Positions 26,827 to 33,762 of a DNA stretch of 64,000 bases are shown in pieces. How positions within the stretch are numbered: the first letter of the stretch is position 1; each line of letters begins with the position of its first letter. Location of the stretch: the NCBI GenBank assembly GCA_016185525.1, contig JACPNK010000006.1, positions 62,001 to 126,000 on the forward strand. Reading direction: 5' to 3'. The position numbers were made by a program, and so were the translations under genes. The notes under the pieces were generated by a model. It was not told the DNA's origin and did not search any database. It saw only the letters and a program-made list of their open reading frames with translations. Source of the DNA: Candidatus Yanofskyibacteriota bacterium (GTDB lineage: Bacteria; Patescibacteria; Paceibacteria; 2-02-FULL-40-12; IGHO2-12-FULL-4).

Positions 26827-27411
26827 ATGCACAGATTCATTGTCTTTGGCGGCTTGGGGCTGTTATTGTTGATTTTAGTTTTAAGAAACTTCATTAGTTT
26901 AGAAAGCTCCATTACCGTATCAGTATTAGCTATTACTGCAATTTTTATAGCAATACAAGCAAAAGCCACAAGAGATTTACTAGAAAACGACAAAAGACCA
27001 GCAGTAGAGGTTGGTGTTTTGTGTAATGAAAAATTTGAAACTAGTTTTCAGTTTTTGCAACTAAAATCAGTGCCGGCTTTAGTTTACGTAAAATTTAGTG
27101 CAGAAGTGAAAATAGATGGTAAATGGGAAAAAATTGATTTGGAATTATTGCCAAAATTAAAAGGAGAAAAACCGTGGATTGTGGTTCACCCGCAATATCA
27201 AACAATGTACTACAATTTTACAAGCTCAATAGCCAAGACCTATTTCACCAAAGAAGTTAGAGCTATCCTCGATATCTCTCTTGCTTCGATATTTGATAAA
27301 AATAACGAGCTACCTTTTTATACCAAAACTTATGAGATGAAATGGGAATCAAACGAATGGGTCGATTCATGCTGGCATAGGTCAGAACCGGATTTAATCA
27401 AACAAAACTAA
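26827..27411 (+). CDS. Membrane-anchored hypothetical protein
   Basis: 194 residues. Two N-terminal helices (about 4-20 and 30-48) followed by a soluble beta-rich domain (about 60-190). The first line resembles small phage- or island-encoded proteins with a double membrane anchor and a cytoplasmic sensor-like domain, but I do not recognise a family. Followed by another small membrane protein after 25 bases. Confidence 0.55.
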   Translation: MHRFIVFGGLGLLLLILVLRNFISLESSITVSVLAITAIFIAIQAKATRDLLENDKRPAVEVGVLCNEKFETSFQFLQLKSVPALVYVKFSAEVKIDGKWEKIDLELLPKLKGEKPWIVVHPQYQTMYYNFTSSIAKTYFTKEVRAILDISLASIFDKNNELPFYTKTYEMKWESNEWVDSCWHRSEPDLIKQN

Positions 27412-27436
27412 ATAATAAACTTTAATTTAACATAAA

Positions 27437-27760
27437 ATGTCAACTATATTAATTATCTTCATAGTCGGTGTATTGTTGGGACTAATAAAATTTGAATCTC
27501 TAGATACAATAAACCAGAAATGGCAGTTGAAATTTCTGGAATTTTGGAATGATTCTTTTAACTTTATTATTACTGGTTTAGTTGCTTATTATTTTTATTT
27601 ATATCGGTTGCCCTTATTGGTTGAGGGGCGAGACTTAACTTTAAGTGATTTCGGGCTATTTACTATCTTCGTGCTAGGCATATTCGGACATCTTTGCGTT
27701 ATGTCAAAAAATATCACAGATGGCATACAAGTAATTATAAAAAGAATTTTAGATAGATAG
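27437..27760 (+). CDS. Small membrane protein, unknown
   Basis: 107 residues with three hydrophobic segments (about 2-16, 38-55, 74-90). 25 bases downstream of the preceding membrane protein gene, so the two are probably co-transcribed. No motif recognised. Confidence 0.5.
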   Translation: MSTILIIFIVGVLLGLIKFESLDTINQKWQLKFLEFWNDSFNFIITGLVAYYFYLYRLPLLVEGRDLTLSDFGLFTIFVLGIFGHLCVMSKNITDGIQVIIKRILDR

Positions 27761-28055
27761 TAAATTACAAATAAGAAAATAGTTGTTGTGTGTGAGAAAC
27801 AACTAATTCCGGTATAGGGAATGCTCTCTCCCAATTATACCGCTTAAACGCTTTAACATACTGTTTGAAAGCTGTCCCGTTTGGCGAGCAAAAGTCGTGA
27901 ATCATAGTCAGAAACATCGATTCGTGGCTTAAGGGCTGGGTTTCTGGAGGTTCGCAAGTGGTTGCGAGGTTCCAGCGATCCAGGGAAGAAAAAGGGGCCA
28001 GGTCCCTTTTCTTTTTATTAAGGAGGATCAAGATTATGCAATAAAGAAAATTAAA
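27761..28055. other. Gene-free stretch with several small inverted repeats
   Basis: 295 bases with no convincing ORF. Contains a hairpin around 27942-27975 (CTGGA..TTCGCAA / TTGCGA..TTCCAG) and the inverted copy of the GGGGCCAGGTCCC element (27989-28010) followed by T-rich sequence. It could encode a small RNA ending at about 28016. Confidence 0.4.
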
Positions 28056-28232
28056 ATGGAAACTGGTGTTCAGGAGGTATTCCTTTTGAAGGCAGATTTA
28101 TTACTATTTGCCCTAGAACTAAAACTGAAAGATCCCAGTATCGGTTTGGATAAATATGGCTTACAACAGATCTTTCACTACAGTGGCGTAATTAGCAAAG
28201 AGGATATACAAGAATATCTAGCTGGGAGATAA
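28056..28232 (+). CDS. Small hypothetical protein (58 aa)
   Basis: ATG at 28056; an alternative TTG at 28086 follows AGGAGG. Reads METGVQEVFLLKADLLLFAL and ends in KEDIQEYLAGR. Amphipathic helical pattern, codon use looks coding. A terminator follows directly, which supports a real transcription unit. Confidence 0.4.
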   Translation: METGVQEVFLLKADLLLFALELKLKDPSIGLDKYGLQQIFHYSGVISKEDIQEYLAGR

Positions 28233-28246
28233 ATAGCAAAATTTGG

Positions 28247-28279
28247 TTTTAACATCTCCTGTTGGAGATGTTTTAATTT
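28247..28279 (+). terminator. Terminator before the 28298 gene
   Basis: AACATCTCC / GGAGATGTT stem with TGTT loop and T-rich tail. Confidence 0.8.
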
Positions 28280-28297
28280 GATGTTAGAACACATTAT

Positions 28298-29065
28298 ATG
28301 AAATGTATTTATTGTTTGAAAAAAATAAAAAACAATCGAAGTGATGACCATGTATTCCCAGATGCGTGGTATCCAGACTCTACACCTGCAAATGTCCAAA
28401 GATGGACTGTTCCTGCTTGCAGAAAATGTAATGCAAAACTCCAGGTAATTGAAGATGAGCTATTTATTAGATGGGGAATATGTGTAGAGCCAAACCTAGA
28501 AGCTTGTAGAGGTATTGAAGCCAAAGCTCTAAATCGTCAATTTTTCCTTGGGGTGAAAGATCCTAGAAGATTTGGCAGAAAACTGTCAACTTTTAATAAT
28601 GTCAGATCTAACATGGGGCAATATGATCCCAAAAGAACTCACAAGGGTTTTGCACCAAAGGAGGGAGTAAGAGGTACATTAGCAGTGTTAACCCCAAATA
28701 AAACACGAAGGATTTTTTCAGAGAAGTTAGTTCGTGGTACGGAATATAAGCTTCTTGGCAGGTTTATACCTTGGACAAAAAGAATAAATATATGGTACGA
28801 AATGGCAGAGGATACAGATAAAGATTATGCTTTTTGGCGTGATATAGCATCCAGAGCCAAGACTGTAAGTTTAGGTCCAGGATTTGCGGTAAAATGTGCA
28901 ATTAACCCTAACTACCCGGAACAATCCTTCTATCAGTTTGAGATTTGGGGGCATATTAAATTTTTTGCATTCGTGCACACAAAGAGTTTTAAAAGAGAAC
29001 TGCTGCTTTTTTGGAGCTTTATCAAGTGGCATATAATAAATTTATACAAGAGGTTTAGGTTCTAA
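28298..29065 (+). CDS. HNH-endonuclease-like protein
   Basis: 255 residues. N-terminal CIYCLKK (about 3-9), then SDDHVFPDAWYPD (about 15-27) and VPACRKCN (about 38-45): Cys pairs flanking an Asp-His, the pattern of an HNH/zinc-knuckle nuclease. The remaining 200 residues are unassigned and may recognise a target. Located just before the restriction-modification-like locus, but it has its own transcription unit. Confidence 0.6.
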   Translation: MKCIYCLKKIKNNRSDDHVFPDAWYPDSTPANVQRWTVPACRKCNAKLQVIEDELFIRWGICVEPNLEACRGIEAKALNRQFFLGVKDPRRFGRKLSTFNNVRSNMGQYDPKRTHKGFAPKEGVRGTLAVLTPNKTRRIFSEKLVRGTEYKLLGRFIPWTKRINIWYEMAEDTDKDYAFWRDIASRAKTVSLGPGFAVKCAINPNYPEQSFYQFEIWGHIKFFAFVHTKSFKRELLLFWSFIKWHIINLYKRFRF

Positions 29066-29123
29066 CGTCCCAGACCCATCGGAGCCAAAGAAGACAATAC
29101 GAACTCGTTTTTTGAAGATGAGG

Positions 29124-29152
29124 AAAAGGGACCTGACCCCTTTTCTTTTCGG
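29124..29152. repeat. AAAAGGGACCTGACCCCTTTT element, copy 2
   Basis: Same 21-base word as at 26274; followed by CTTTTC, so a terminator for the upstream HNH-like gene is possible. Confidence 0.65.
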
Positions 29153-29234
29153 CGGCATTCCTCCCCCCAACCCTCTCCTGCCGAGCCGTCCTCGCTTGGG
29201 CGGGAAAATTTTTTGGCGACAATATTCATAAATA

Positions 29235-29276
29235 TAGTATATCCCATTTTGGGATTATACCACAATAGGATATAGC
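29235..29276. promoter_or_regulatory. Candidate operator for the XRE controller
   Basis: Two overlapping inverted repeats just upstream of the 29289 gene: ATCCCA-TTT-TGGGAT (29241-29255) and TATATCC...GGATATA (29238-29274). Their position fits autoregulation by a C-protein-type repressor. Confidence 0.55.
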
Positions 29277-29288
29277 ATAGAAGTACAT

Positions 29289-29510
29289 ATGAGCAGGTCA
29301 ATTTACTCAAAAGACTACAAAGAGATCATAGAACGCTTGAAAAAAGCGCGTATTAAGGCCGATTTATCCCAACAAGCGGTGGCCGATAAACTTGGGAAGC
29401 CGCAATCCTATATCTCAAAAATCGAATCCGGCGAAAGACGGCTTGACGTGGCGGAAATGAAGAAATTTTTGGCTATCTATAAAAAGCCAGTTAACCATTT
29501 CTTAAAATGA
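29289..29510 (+). CDS. XRE-family regulator (C-protein-like)
   Basis: 73 residues, almost entirely one helix-turn-helix domain: LKKARIKADLSQQAVADKLG and QSYISKIESGERRLDV. Size and position (ATGA overlap with a nuclease gene) are those of controller proteins of type II restriction-modification systems, which delay nuclease expression. Inverted repeats at 29235-29276 are candidate C-boxes. Confidence 0.8.
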   Translation: MSRSIYSKDYKEIIERLKKARIKADLSQQAVADKLGKPQSYISKIESGERRLDVAEMKKFLAIYKKPVNHFLK

Positions 29511-30091
29511 CTAAATCACAAAATAAATTTGTTGTTGCAAAGAAAAACATAGTTGCTCCTCAAGAAATAATGATTGAGAAGGGCGATGTCGGCGTTATAA
29601 AAGCGGAAAACAAAAATCACGCATCCATCTTTTTTATTAGGATTTGGAAGCAAGTTGAGTTAAATGAAAAGGATTTTGAAGTTATAAACGTCAGAAAAAC
29701 GGGAGATGGATTTCCCAAGAAAATTTGTAATGTTTGCCACAAACTTAAAAAGACGACTGACTTTGCCAAAAATCAAAATGCAAAAAATAACAGGTCAGTA
29801 AGACGCCCTTCGTGCAAAGATTGCCGTGTAAAAATGGAGGGAGTTGGAGTATCTCAGACAGATAGGATCGCGTGGCTTAAAAAGAAACCACACAATGAAC
29901 CATTTGAGTGTCCGGTCTGCAAAAAGAGAACCATTGCTGGCATAACCAGCAAAGTCGTCCTTGAACATGATCACCGAACGGGGAAACCGGGTGGATGGAT
30001 ATGTGATAGTTGTAATACCGGTTTAGGTCGTTTCAAGGATGATGTAGAGTTACTTAAAAGCGCGATAGAATTTCTAAAGAAAAATTATTAG
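29507..30091 (+). CDS. HNH endonuclease (endonuclease VII-like), putative restriction enzyme
   Basis: 194 residues. N-terminal domain of unknown type, a Cys4 knuckle (KICNVCHKL and CKDCR, about 75-107), then the nuclease core CPVCKKR ... LEHDHRTGKPGGWICDSCN (about 143-172), the endonuclease VII/HNH pattern with DH as metal-binding/catalytic residues. Translationally coupled to the XRE gene and tail-to-tail (4-base overlap) with the LexA-methyltransferase gene, so it is the likely nuclease of the module. Confidence 0.75.
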   Translation: MTKSQNKFVVAKKNIVAPQEIMIEKGDVGVIKAENKNHASIFFIRIWKQVELNEKDFEVINVRKTGDGFPKKICNVCHKLKKTTDFAKNQNAKNNRSVRRPSCKDCRVKMEGVGVSQTDRIAWLKKKPHNEPFECPVCKKRTIAGITSKVVLEHDHRTGKPGGWICDSCNTGLGRFKDDVELLKSAIEFLKKNY

Positions 30092-31518
30092 AGATTGAAG
30101 TACTTTAATCTCTTCTTTGTGAGATCAACATACTCTTTTGAAATATCGCATCCAATGTAATGACGCTTATTTACTGCGGCCATTTTACAAGTCGTTCCAG
30201 ACCCGCACATTGGATCAAAAACGACATCTCCCGTTTTTGTCCATGAAAGGATATGATCTTCTGCTAACTTTTCTGGAAATATAGCAGTATGTTGAAAGGC
30301 AATTTTATCGCTAGTTGACCCTCCAAACCCTACGGCATAATCCCATACATTCGTTAAGGTTTTTTCTGGCTTTAACTCGCCTTTGGTCTTTTTATTTATT
30401 CCGTCTGCCTTTTTGTTAAACGGTAGCATTTCTTGGCCTTGTCGCACGGTTTTTGTTTTCAGAGGATTAAAGGTTTTGGGAGAACCCTTACTGAAAACAA
30501 ACATAAATTCGTAGCAATTTGTATAAGCATTTGAGCGCATGAAAGGAGTATTTTTCTTTCTGTAAATCATGACATCGTGAGCATTGAACCCTAAATTTTG
30601 GAAAAACAAAGCTTGCTTGAAACTTGTAAAACTTCTATTTCCTTTATTTATTTTGTCGCCGACAACCCACACTAAAACACCGCCTTTTTTTATAACTCGA
30701 AACAAGCCTTTTGCTATGCTTTCAAAATCGAAGGCGTAGCCATTGTAGTTTCTTAATTCATCGTATGGCGGAGAAGTAACTACGAGATCTACACAATCGG
30801 AAGGCATTGCTTGCATAACCTCTATCGCATCACCACAAATAATTTTATTTAGCGGTACTTCGGTATATTTTTTAGTTTCTTTATATTCAGGAAATTGTAT
30901 CGACGACCTTACTTCTTCACGAATAACATCAAGCACTATTCCTTGTATAGAAATATCTCGGCCATTTCGGAAAATAAGTGGCTCCATGTTTTTGTTTGCC
31001 GGCTGTAAACGGATATGCCCCCTCTCTTTATAGAATTTTTTTAAGGTAGCTTCGTGATTATCAATGAGAGCCACCACCCTCTGTCCATTTTCGGCGGTTT
31101 CTTGGTGGCGAACCAAAATAACATCACCATCATTAATGTTTTCGTCAATCATACTGCTACCAACCACGCGAAGAGCGTAAACTTCTGATGACGGCGGGAT
31201 TTTGTTTTTTGGCACAGCGATCGTTTCTTGTGGCATATCAAATAAAGTAAGCGGCTGTCCGGCGGAGATAGTTCCAAGAAGAGAGATTTTAACCAAGCCG
31301 GAATTTTTGTTCGGCTTTGTTGCTTCAATAGTACGGGCATGGCCACGCTCTTTTTTGATGTAACCCTTTTTCTCAAGAGCGGAAAGGTGTTCGTGGACTG
31401 TAGAAACTGCGAGCTTAAATTTTTTAGCGACCTCTTTGTGAGTAGGGGAGAATCCTTTTTTGTCCGCATAAGTTTTTATGAAATCGTGGATCTGTTTTTG
31501 TTTTGGAGTCAGTGTCAT
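30088..31518 (-). CDS. LexA repressor fused to a beta-class DNA methyltransferase
   Basis: 476 residues from the ATG at 31518. Residues 1-205 form a complete LexA: winged helix (FSPTHKEVAKKFKLAVSTVH near 23-42), cleavage bond Ala86-Gly87 in SAGQPL, Ser122 in GSSM and Lys160 in ATLKKF, the RecA-stimulated autoproteolysis dyad. Residues 220-476 form a DNA methyltransferase in beta order: TSPPYDELRNY (about 248-258) then FDPMCGSGTT (about 434-443), fitting N4-cytosine or N6-adenine methylation. TATAAT ends 6 bases before ATG, so the mRNA is leaderless. A perfect inverted repeat overlaps the promoter. Inferred: operator-bound methyltransferase released by DNA damage. Confidence 0.88.
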   Translation of the reverse strand: MTLTPKQKQIHDFIKTYADKKGFSPTHKEVAKKFKLAVSTVHEHLSALEKKGYIKKERGHARTIEATKPNKNSGLVKISLLGTISAGQPLTLFDMPQETIAVPKNKIPPSSEVYALRVVGSSMIDENINDGDVILVRHQETAENGQRVVALIDNHEATLKKFYKERGHIRLQPANKNMEPLIFRNGRDISIQGIVLDVIREEVRSSIQFPEYKETKKYTEVPLNKIICGDAIEVMQAMPSDCVDLVVTSPPYDELRNYNGYAFDFESIAKGLFRVIKKGGVLVWVVGDKINKGNRSFTSFKQALFFQNLGFNAHDVMIYRKKNTPFMRSNAYTNCYEFMFVFSKGSPKTFNPLKTKTVRQGQEMLPFNKKADGINKKTKGELKPEKTLTNVWDYAVGFGGSTSDKIAFQHTAIFPEKLAEDHILSWTKTGDVVFDPMCGSGTTCKMAAVNKRHYIGCDISKEYVDLTKKRLKYFNL

Positions 31519-31531
31519 ATTTTTATTATAC

Positions 31532-31591
31532 CCGAAAGAAACCCGAAAGTTATCCACAGGCAAGCGACTTTAACTTTCGGGTTTCTTTCGG
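31532..31591. promoter_or_regulatory. 60-bp divergent operator candidate for the LexA-methyltransferase
   Basis: Perfect 20-bp inverted repeat (right arm AACTTTCGGGTTTCTTTCGG) around a 20-base spacer. Each arm carries TTTCGG twice, 11 bases apart, so there are four half-site-like words. The left arm covers the -35/-10 spacer of the fusion gene (its TATAAT is 31525-31530 on the minus strand); the right arm abuts TAGGAT of the divergent small genes. The spacer has a perfect DnaA-box word TTATCCACA at 31550-31558. Confidence 0.7.
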
Positions 31592-31603
31592 TAGGATATT
31601 TCC

Positions 31604-31645
31604 ATGAATAAAATTTTATATCAAAAAGGAGGTGGCAAAAGTTAA
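31604..31645 (+). CDS. Leader peptide-like ORF (13 aa)
   Basis: MNKILYQKGGGKS, ending in TAA that overlaps the ATG of the next ORF (TAATG). Its codons include the AAAGGAGG that would serve the downstream start, so translation of one may control the other. Very short; may be only a spacer. Confidence 0.3.
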   Translation: MNKILYQKGGGKS

Positions 31646-31779
31646 TGTTAGCCAAAGAAACATTACTGGAAAAAGCCATTGAAATTACAAAAGAATATGT
31701 TCGGGGCGGTGGCACGATCAGAGCAGAGAATGTGCTGGAGGCAGTTTACAAAAAACTAGAAGAACTTAATCGTGACTAA
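31645..31779 (+). CDS. Small hypothetical protein (44 aa) divergent from the LexA fusion
   Basis: Strong AAAGGAGG 12 bases upstream, single amphipathic helical protein (MLAKETLLEKAIEITKEYVR..., ending VYKKLEELNRD) and a terminator just after the stop. It shares the operator region with the LexA-methyltransferase and so may be regulated with it. Confidence 0.55.
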   Translation: MLAKETLLEKAIEITKEYVRGGGTIRAENVLEAVYKKLEELNRD

Positions 31780-31784
31780 TCCAC

Positions 31785-31815
31785 AAACCATCCATCTGGG
31801 TGGTTTTGGTTTTGA
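31785..31815 (+). terminator. Terminator after the 44-aa gene
   Basis: AAACCATCC / GGGTGGTTT stem, loop ATCT, then TTGGTTTT. Confidence 0.75.
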
Positions 31816-31844
31816 CTCGAGTTAAAATTTGCTAAAATAACCCC

Positions 31845-32186
31845 ATGGGGCAAATACTATTATTTATCATTGCTTTAGTTGTTATCATTGTCGGTTTTGT
31901 GTTGGTCATATCGCGCAGGGAGGCGGGGAAGTACGGGACGAGCGCTGGCGAGGAGTTTGTCGGGATTTGTAAATCGGCGGTGGAGACGGCTTCGCAAAAG
32001 GAGGGGCGGAAGGAAAAGGCGCTGGCTATGTTTGCGGAAAAACCAGAACTTTCCAACGCTGAAATCCGGGCGGCGCTCGGTGTATCCAGCCGCACGGCCG
32101 TGCGCTATTTGGACGAGCTGGAGAAGGAGGGGAAAGTGGAACAAGTCGGCAAAGTTGGTCATGCCGTTACTTACCGGCTTAAGTAA
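31845..32186 (+). CDS. Membrane-anchored winged-helix protein
   Basis: 113 residues. N-terminal membrane helix (about 4-22), then a C-terminal winged helix (LSNAEIRAALGVSSRTAVRY near 69-88, LEKEGKVEQVG wing). A membrane-tethered DNA-binding protein of small size is unusual but seen in this lineage. TAAAAT ends 6 bases before the ATG (leaderless). Higher G+C than its neighbours. A palindromic repeat starts 2 bases after the stop. Confidence 0.65.
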   Translation: MGQILLFIIALVVIIVGFVLVISRREAGKYGTSAGEEFVGICKSAVETASQKEGRKEKALAMFAEKPELSNAEIRAALGVSSRTAVRYLDELEKEGKVEQVGKVGHAVTYRLK

Positions 32187-32188
32187 GG

Positions 32189-32214
32189 CAATACGCCAGA
32201 CGGGTGGCGTATTG
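32189..32214. repeat. Intergenic palindromic repeat, copy 2 (AATACGCC family)
   Basis: CAATACGCCA-GACGGG-TGGCGTATTG, identical to the copy at 37617. Confidence 0.85.
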
Positions 32215-32247
32215 AAAGATCACGGCTCATGCCGAGGAGAATAAAAC

Positions 32248-32817
32248 ATGAATAAAAATCTACTCATCTCAATAGTTTTTGCGGTGGCGCTGATTGGCGG
32301 AGCGTTTTATTTTTCGTCTCTGCCAAAAGACGAATTGCCGGCAGTAGCGAACGAAGCGCTGGCGGCAAGGTTTGATTATTTGAGCAAGAGCGGTAATTCA
32401 TCCTGTTCGTCATCGTTCAAAGATTCTATACCCGCAGTGGCGGACGGCGGCAGATTGATGGGTTCCTGCTGCGGACCTATGGTTCTGCATCGCTATGAGG
32501 AACAGGTTGAGGGATTGAAGCAATACGGCGATATTTCTGTCATACCGCCCGATCCGTATGACATTGAAGCTGGGCTCGCCGGTAAACTCATGGGCCATTA
32601 CGATATGGAGCTTACTCCGACCGAACAAGCGGCATATGACTATGCGACGGCAAATTCTCACGAAAAAGGCCCGTGCTGCTGTAAGTGCTGGCGGTGGTAT
32701 GTGTACGGCGGTTTAGCCAAACATTTGATTCGCGACTATAACTTCACCGGTGAGCAGGTCACCGATGTCTGGAATCTTTCGGACGGCTGCGGCGGAGACG
32801 ACCACATGCATTCATAA
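32248..32817 (+). CDS. Exported Cys-rich protein, possible metal binding
   Basis: 189 residues. N-terminal signal anchor (about 4-24). Cys motifs: GSCCGPM (about 72-78), KGPCCCKCWRWY (about 140-151) and DGCGGDDHMHS at the C-terminus with His/Asp. Eight Cys plus terminal His residues suggest metal or redox chemistry outside the cytoplasm. I do not recognise a named family. Confidence 0.6.
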   Translation: MNKNLLISIVFAVALIGGAFYFSSLPKDELPAVANEALAARFDYLSKSGNSSCSSSFKDSIPAVADGGRLMGSCCGPMVLHRYEEQVEGLKQYGDISVIPPDPYDIEAGLAGKLMGHYDMELTPTEQAAYDYATANSHEKGPCCCKCWRWYVYGGLAKHLIRDYNFTGEQVTDVWNLSDGCGGDDHMHS

Positions 32818-32906
32818 GCAATCTTTCGCTATGGGAGCAACTAGCTGGTAAATTCGTGTAATTCCTACCAGTAATTCACGATCTTGAAGGGAGAAATATT
32901 GCCGGG

Positions 32907-32974
32907 AATCTGCCAACTGGCGGATGAAGGAGGGACACCTTTTCCGGACCAAAGGTCGAAGTCAGATTTACGCA
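32907..32974. repeat. Composite intergenic repeat, copy 1
   Basis: A 42-base block (32907-32948; ends in CACCTTTTCCGGA) nearly identical to 36563-36604, followed by GTCGAAGTCAGATTTACGCA (32955-32974), which recurs at 39093-39112 with one change. Confidence 0.75.
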
Positions 32975-32983
32975 AGTTTAATC

Positions 32984-33469
32984 ATGGGCAAATTTAATTT
33001 CAAAGGCGAACAGGATTTTGAGAAGGTGCGGACGGATGCCGAGACATTTTATGTTTCTATTGGCGAAATTCGTTGTCCCTATTTTGACGAGAAGGTTAAT
33101 TTCAACGCAGAGGGGTTGAAACATTTGAAATTCAAATCCGATAAAGTTGCGCGTTCACATTCCGAGCAATACTCTCGATTGAAACTGCTGATTTTCGCTC
33201 CACAAATACTCTCTCTGTCCCGCACTGTGCAAGGAATTTGGCAGACCAAACATTTTGAGCGAATTCGTATTCATAGCCGCACCGACACAATTCTTAAACC
33301 AGTTTCTTTTTACGAATTCATTGCGGTTTTAGAAAATATGCGAGCGAAAGTCATTGTTAAACAGATTGATGGCGGTCAAAAGTTCTTTTGGAGTATTATT
33401 CCATACTGGAAAATTGATTCCATAAACAGTCGGCGGATATTACATAGCGGCGATCCGGAATATGACTAA
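32984..33469 (+). CDS. Nuclease-like or toxin-like protein (PBECR-type guess)
   Basis: 161 residues. The ORF opens upstream at 32924, but that part lies inside a repeat shared with non-coding sites at 36563 and 39093, so I place the start at the ATG at 32984. Motifs CPYFDEKVNFNAEGLKHLKF and ARSHSEQYSRLKLL precede FFWSIIPYWK; this resembles the small BECR-fold (barnase/RelE-like) proteins of phages and islands. Enzymatic activity is a guess. No antitoxin gene is obvious next to it. Confidence 0.5.
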   Translation: MGKFNFKGEQDFEKVRTDAETFYVSIGEIRCPYFDEKVNFNAEGLKHLKFKSDKVARSHSEQYSRLKLLIFAPQILSLSRTVQGIWQTKHFERIRIHSRTDTILKPVSFYEFIAVLENMRAKVIVKQIDGGQKFFWSIIPYWKIDSINSRRILHSGDPEYD

Positions 33470-33635
33470 ACTAAAAAACGCCACAGAGCGGCATTCTTTA
33501 GTGGTGCCTGGTTACAGCTTGGATAGCCGTGACAGGGCGGACCCTCCAAGCACCAAGGCCAGTATAGCATATTCCAAATAGAGTTGTCCACAGGGGCAAA
33601 AATTTGTTGACTATTGAAAAATTATAGATAAATTT

Positions 33636-33731
33636 ATGAGTGAGGAAGAATTAAACAAATATTTACTTCAAAATGTTTTTGCTAAATACCCCGAAATAGA
33701 AAAGCTGTATCCGCCGCTACCTTTTTCTTAA
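33636..33731 (+). CDS. Possible 31-aa ORF
   Basis: MSEEELNKYLLQNVFAKYPE..., ends KLYPPLPFS. No Shine-Dalgarno. It sits between a repeat-rich gap (33470-33600) and the propeller gene. Weak support. Confidence 0.25.
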   Translation: MSEEELNKYLLQNVFAKYPEIEKLYPPLPFS

Positions 33732-33762
33732 ACCACAAGCGGATCCGTGATATAATGAAATC

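Noticed and set aside
28298..30091. The HNH-like gene at 28298 as part of the restriction-modification operon
   Set aside because: A repeat with terminator features (29124) and a separate operator region divide it from the XRE-nuclease pair; kept as a neighbour only.
31550..31558. TTATCCACA word (also at 26168-26176) as part of a replication origin
   Set aside because: Single isolated DnaA-box words, no cluster, no dnaA/dnaN genes or AT-rich unwinding element nearby.
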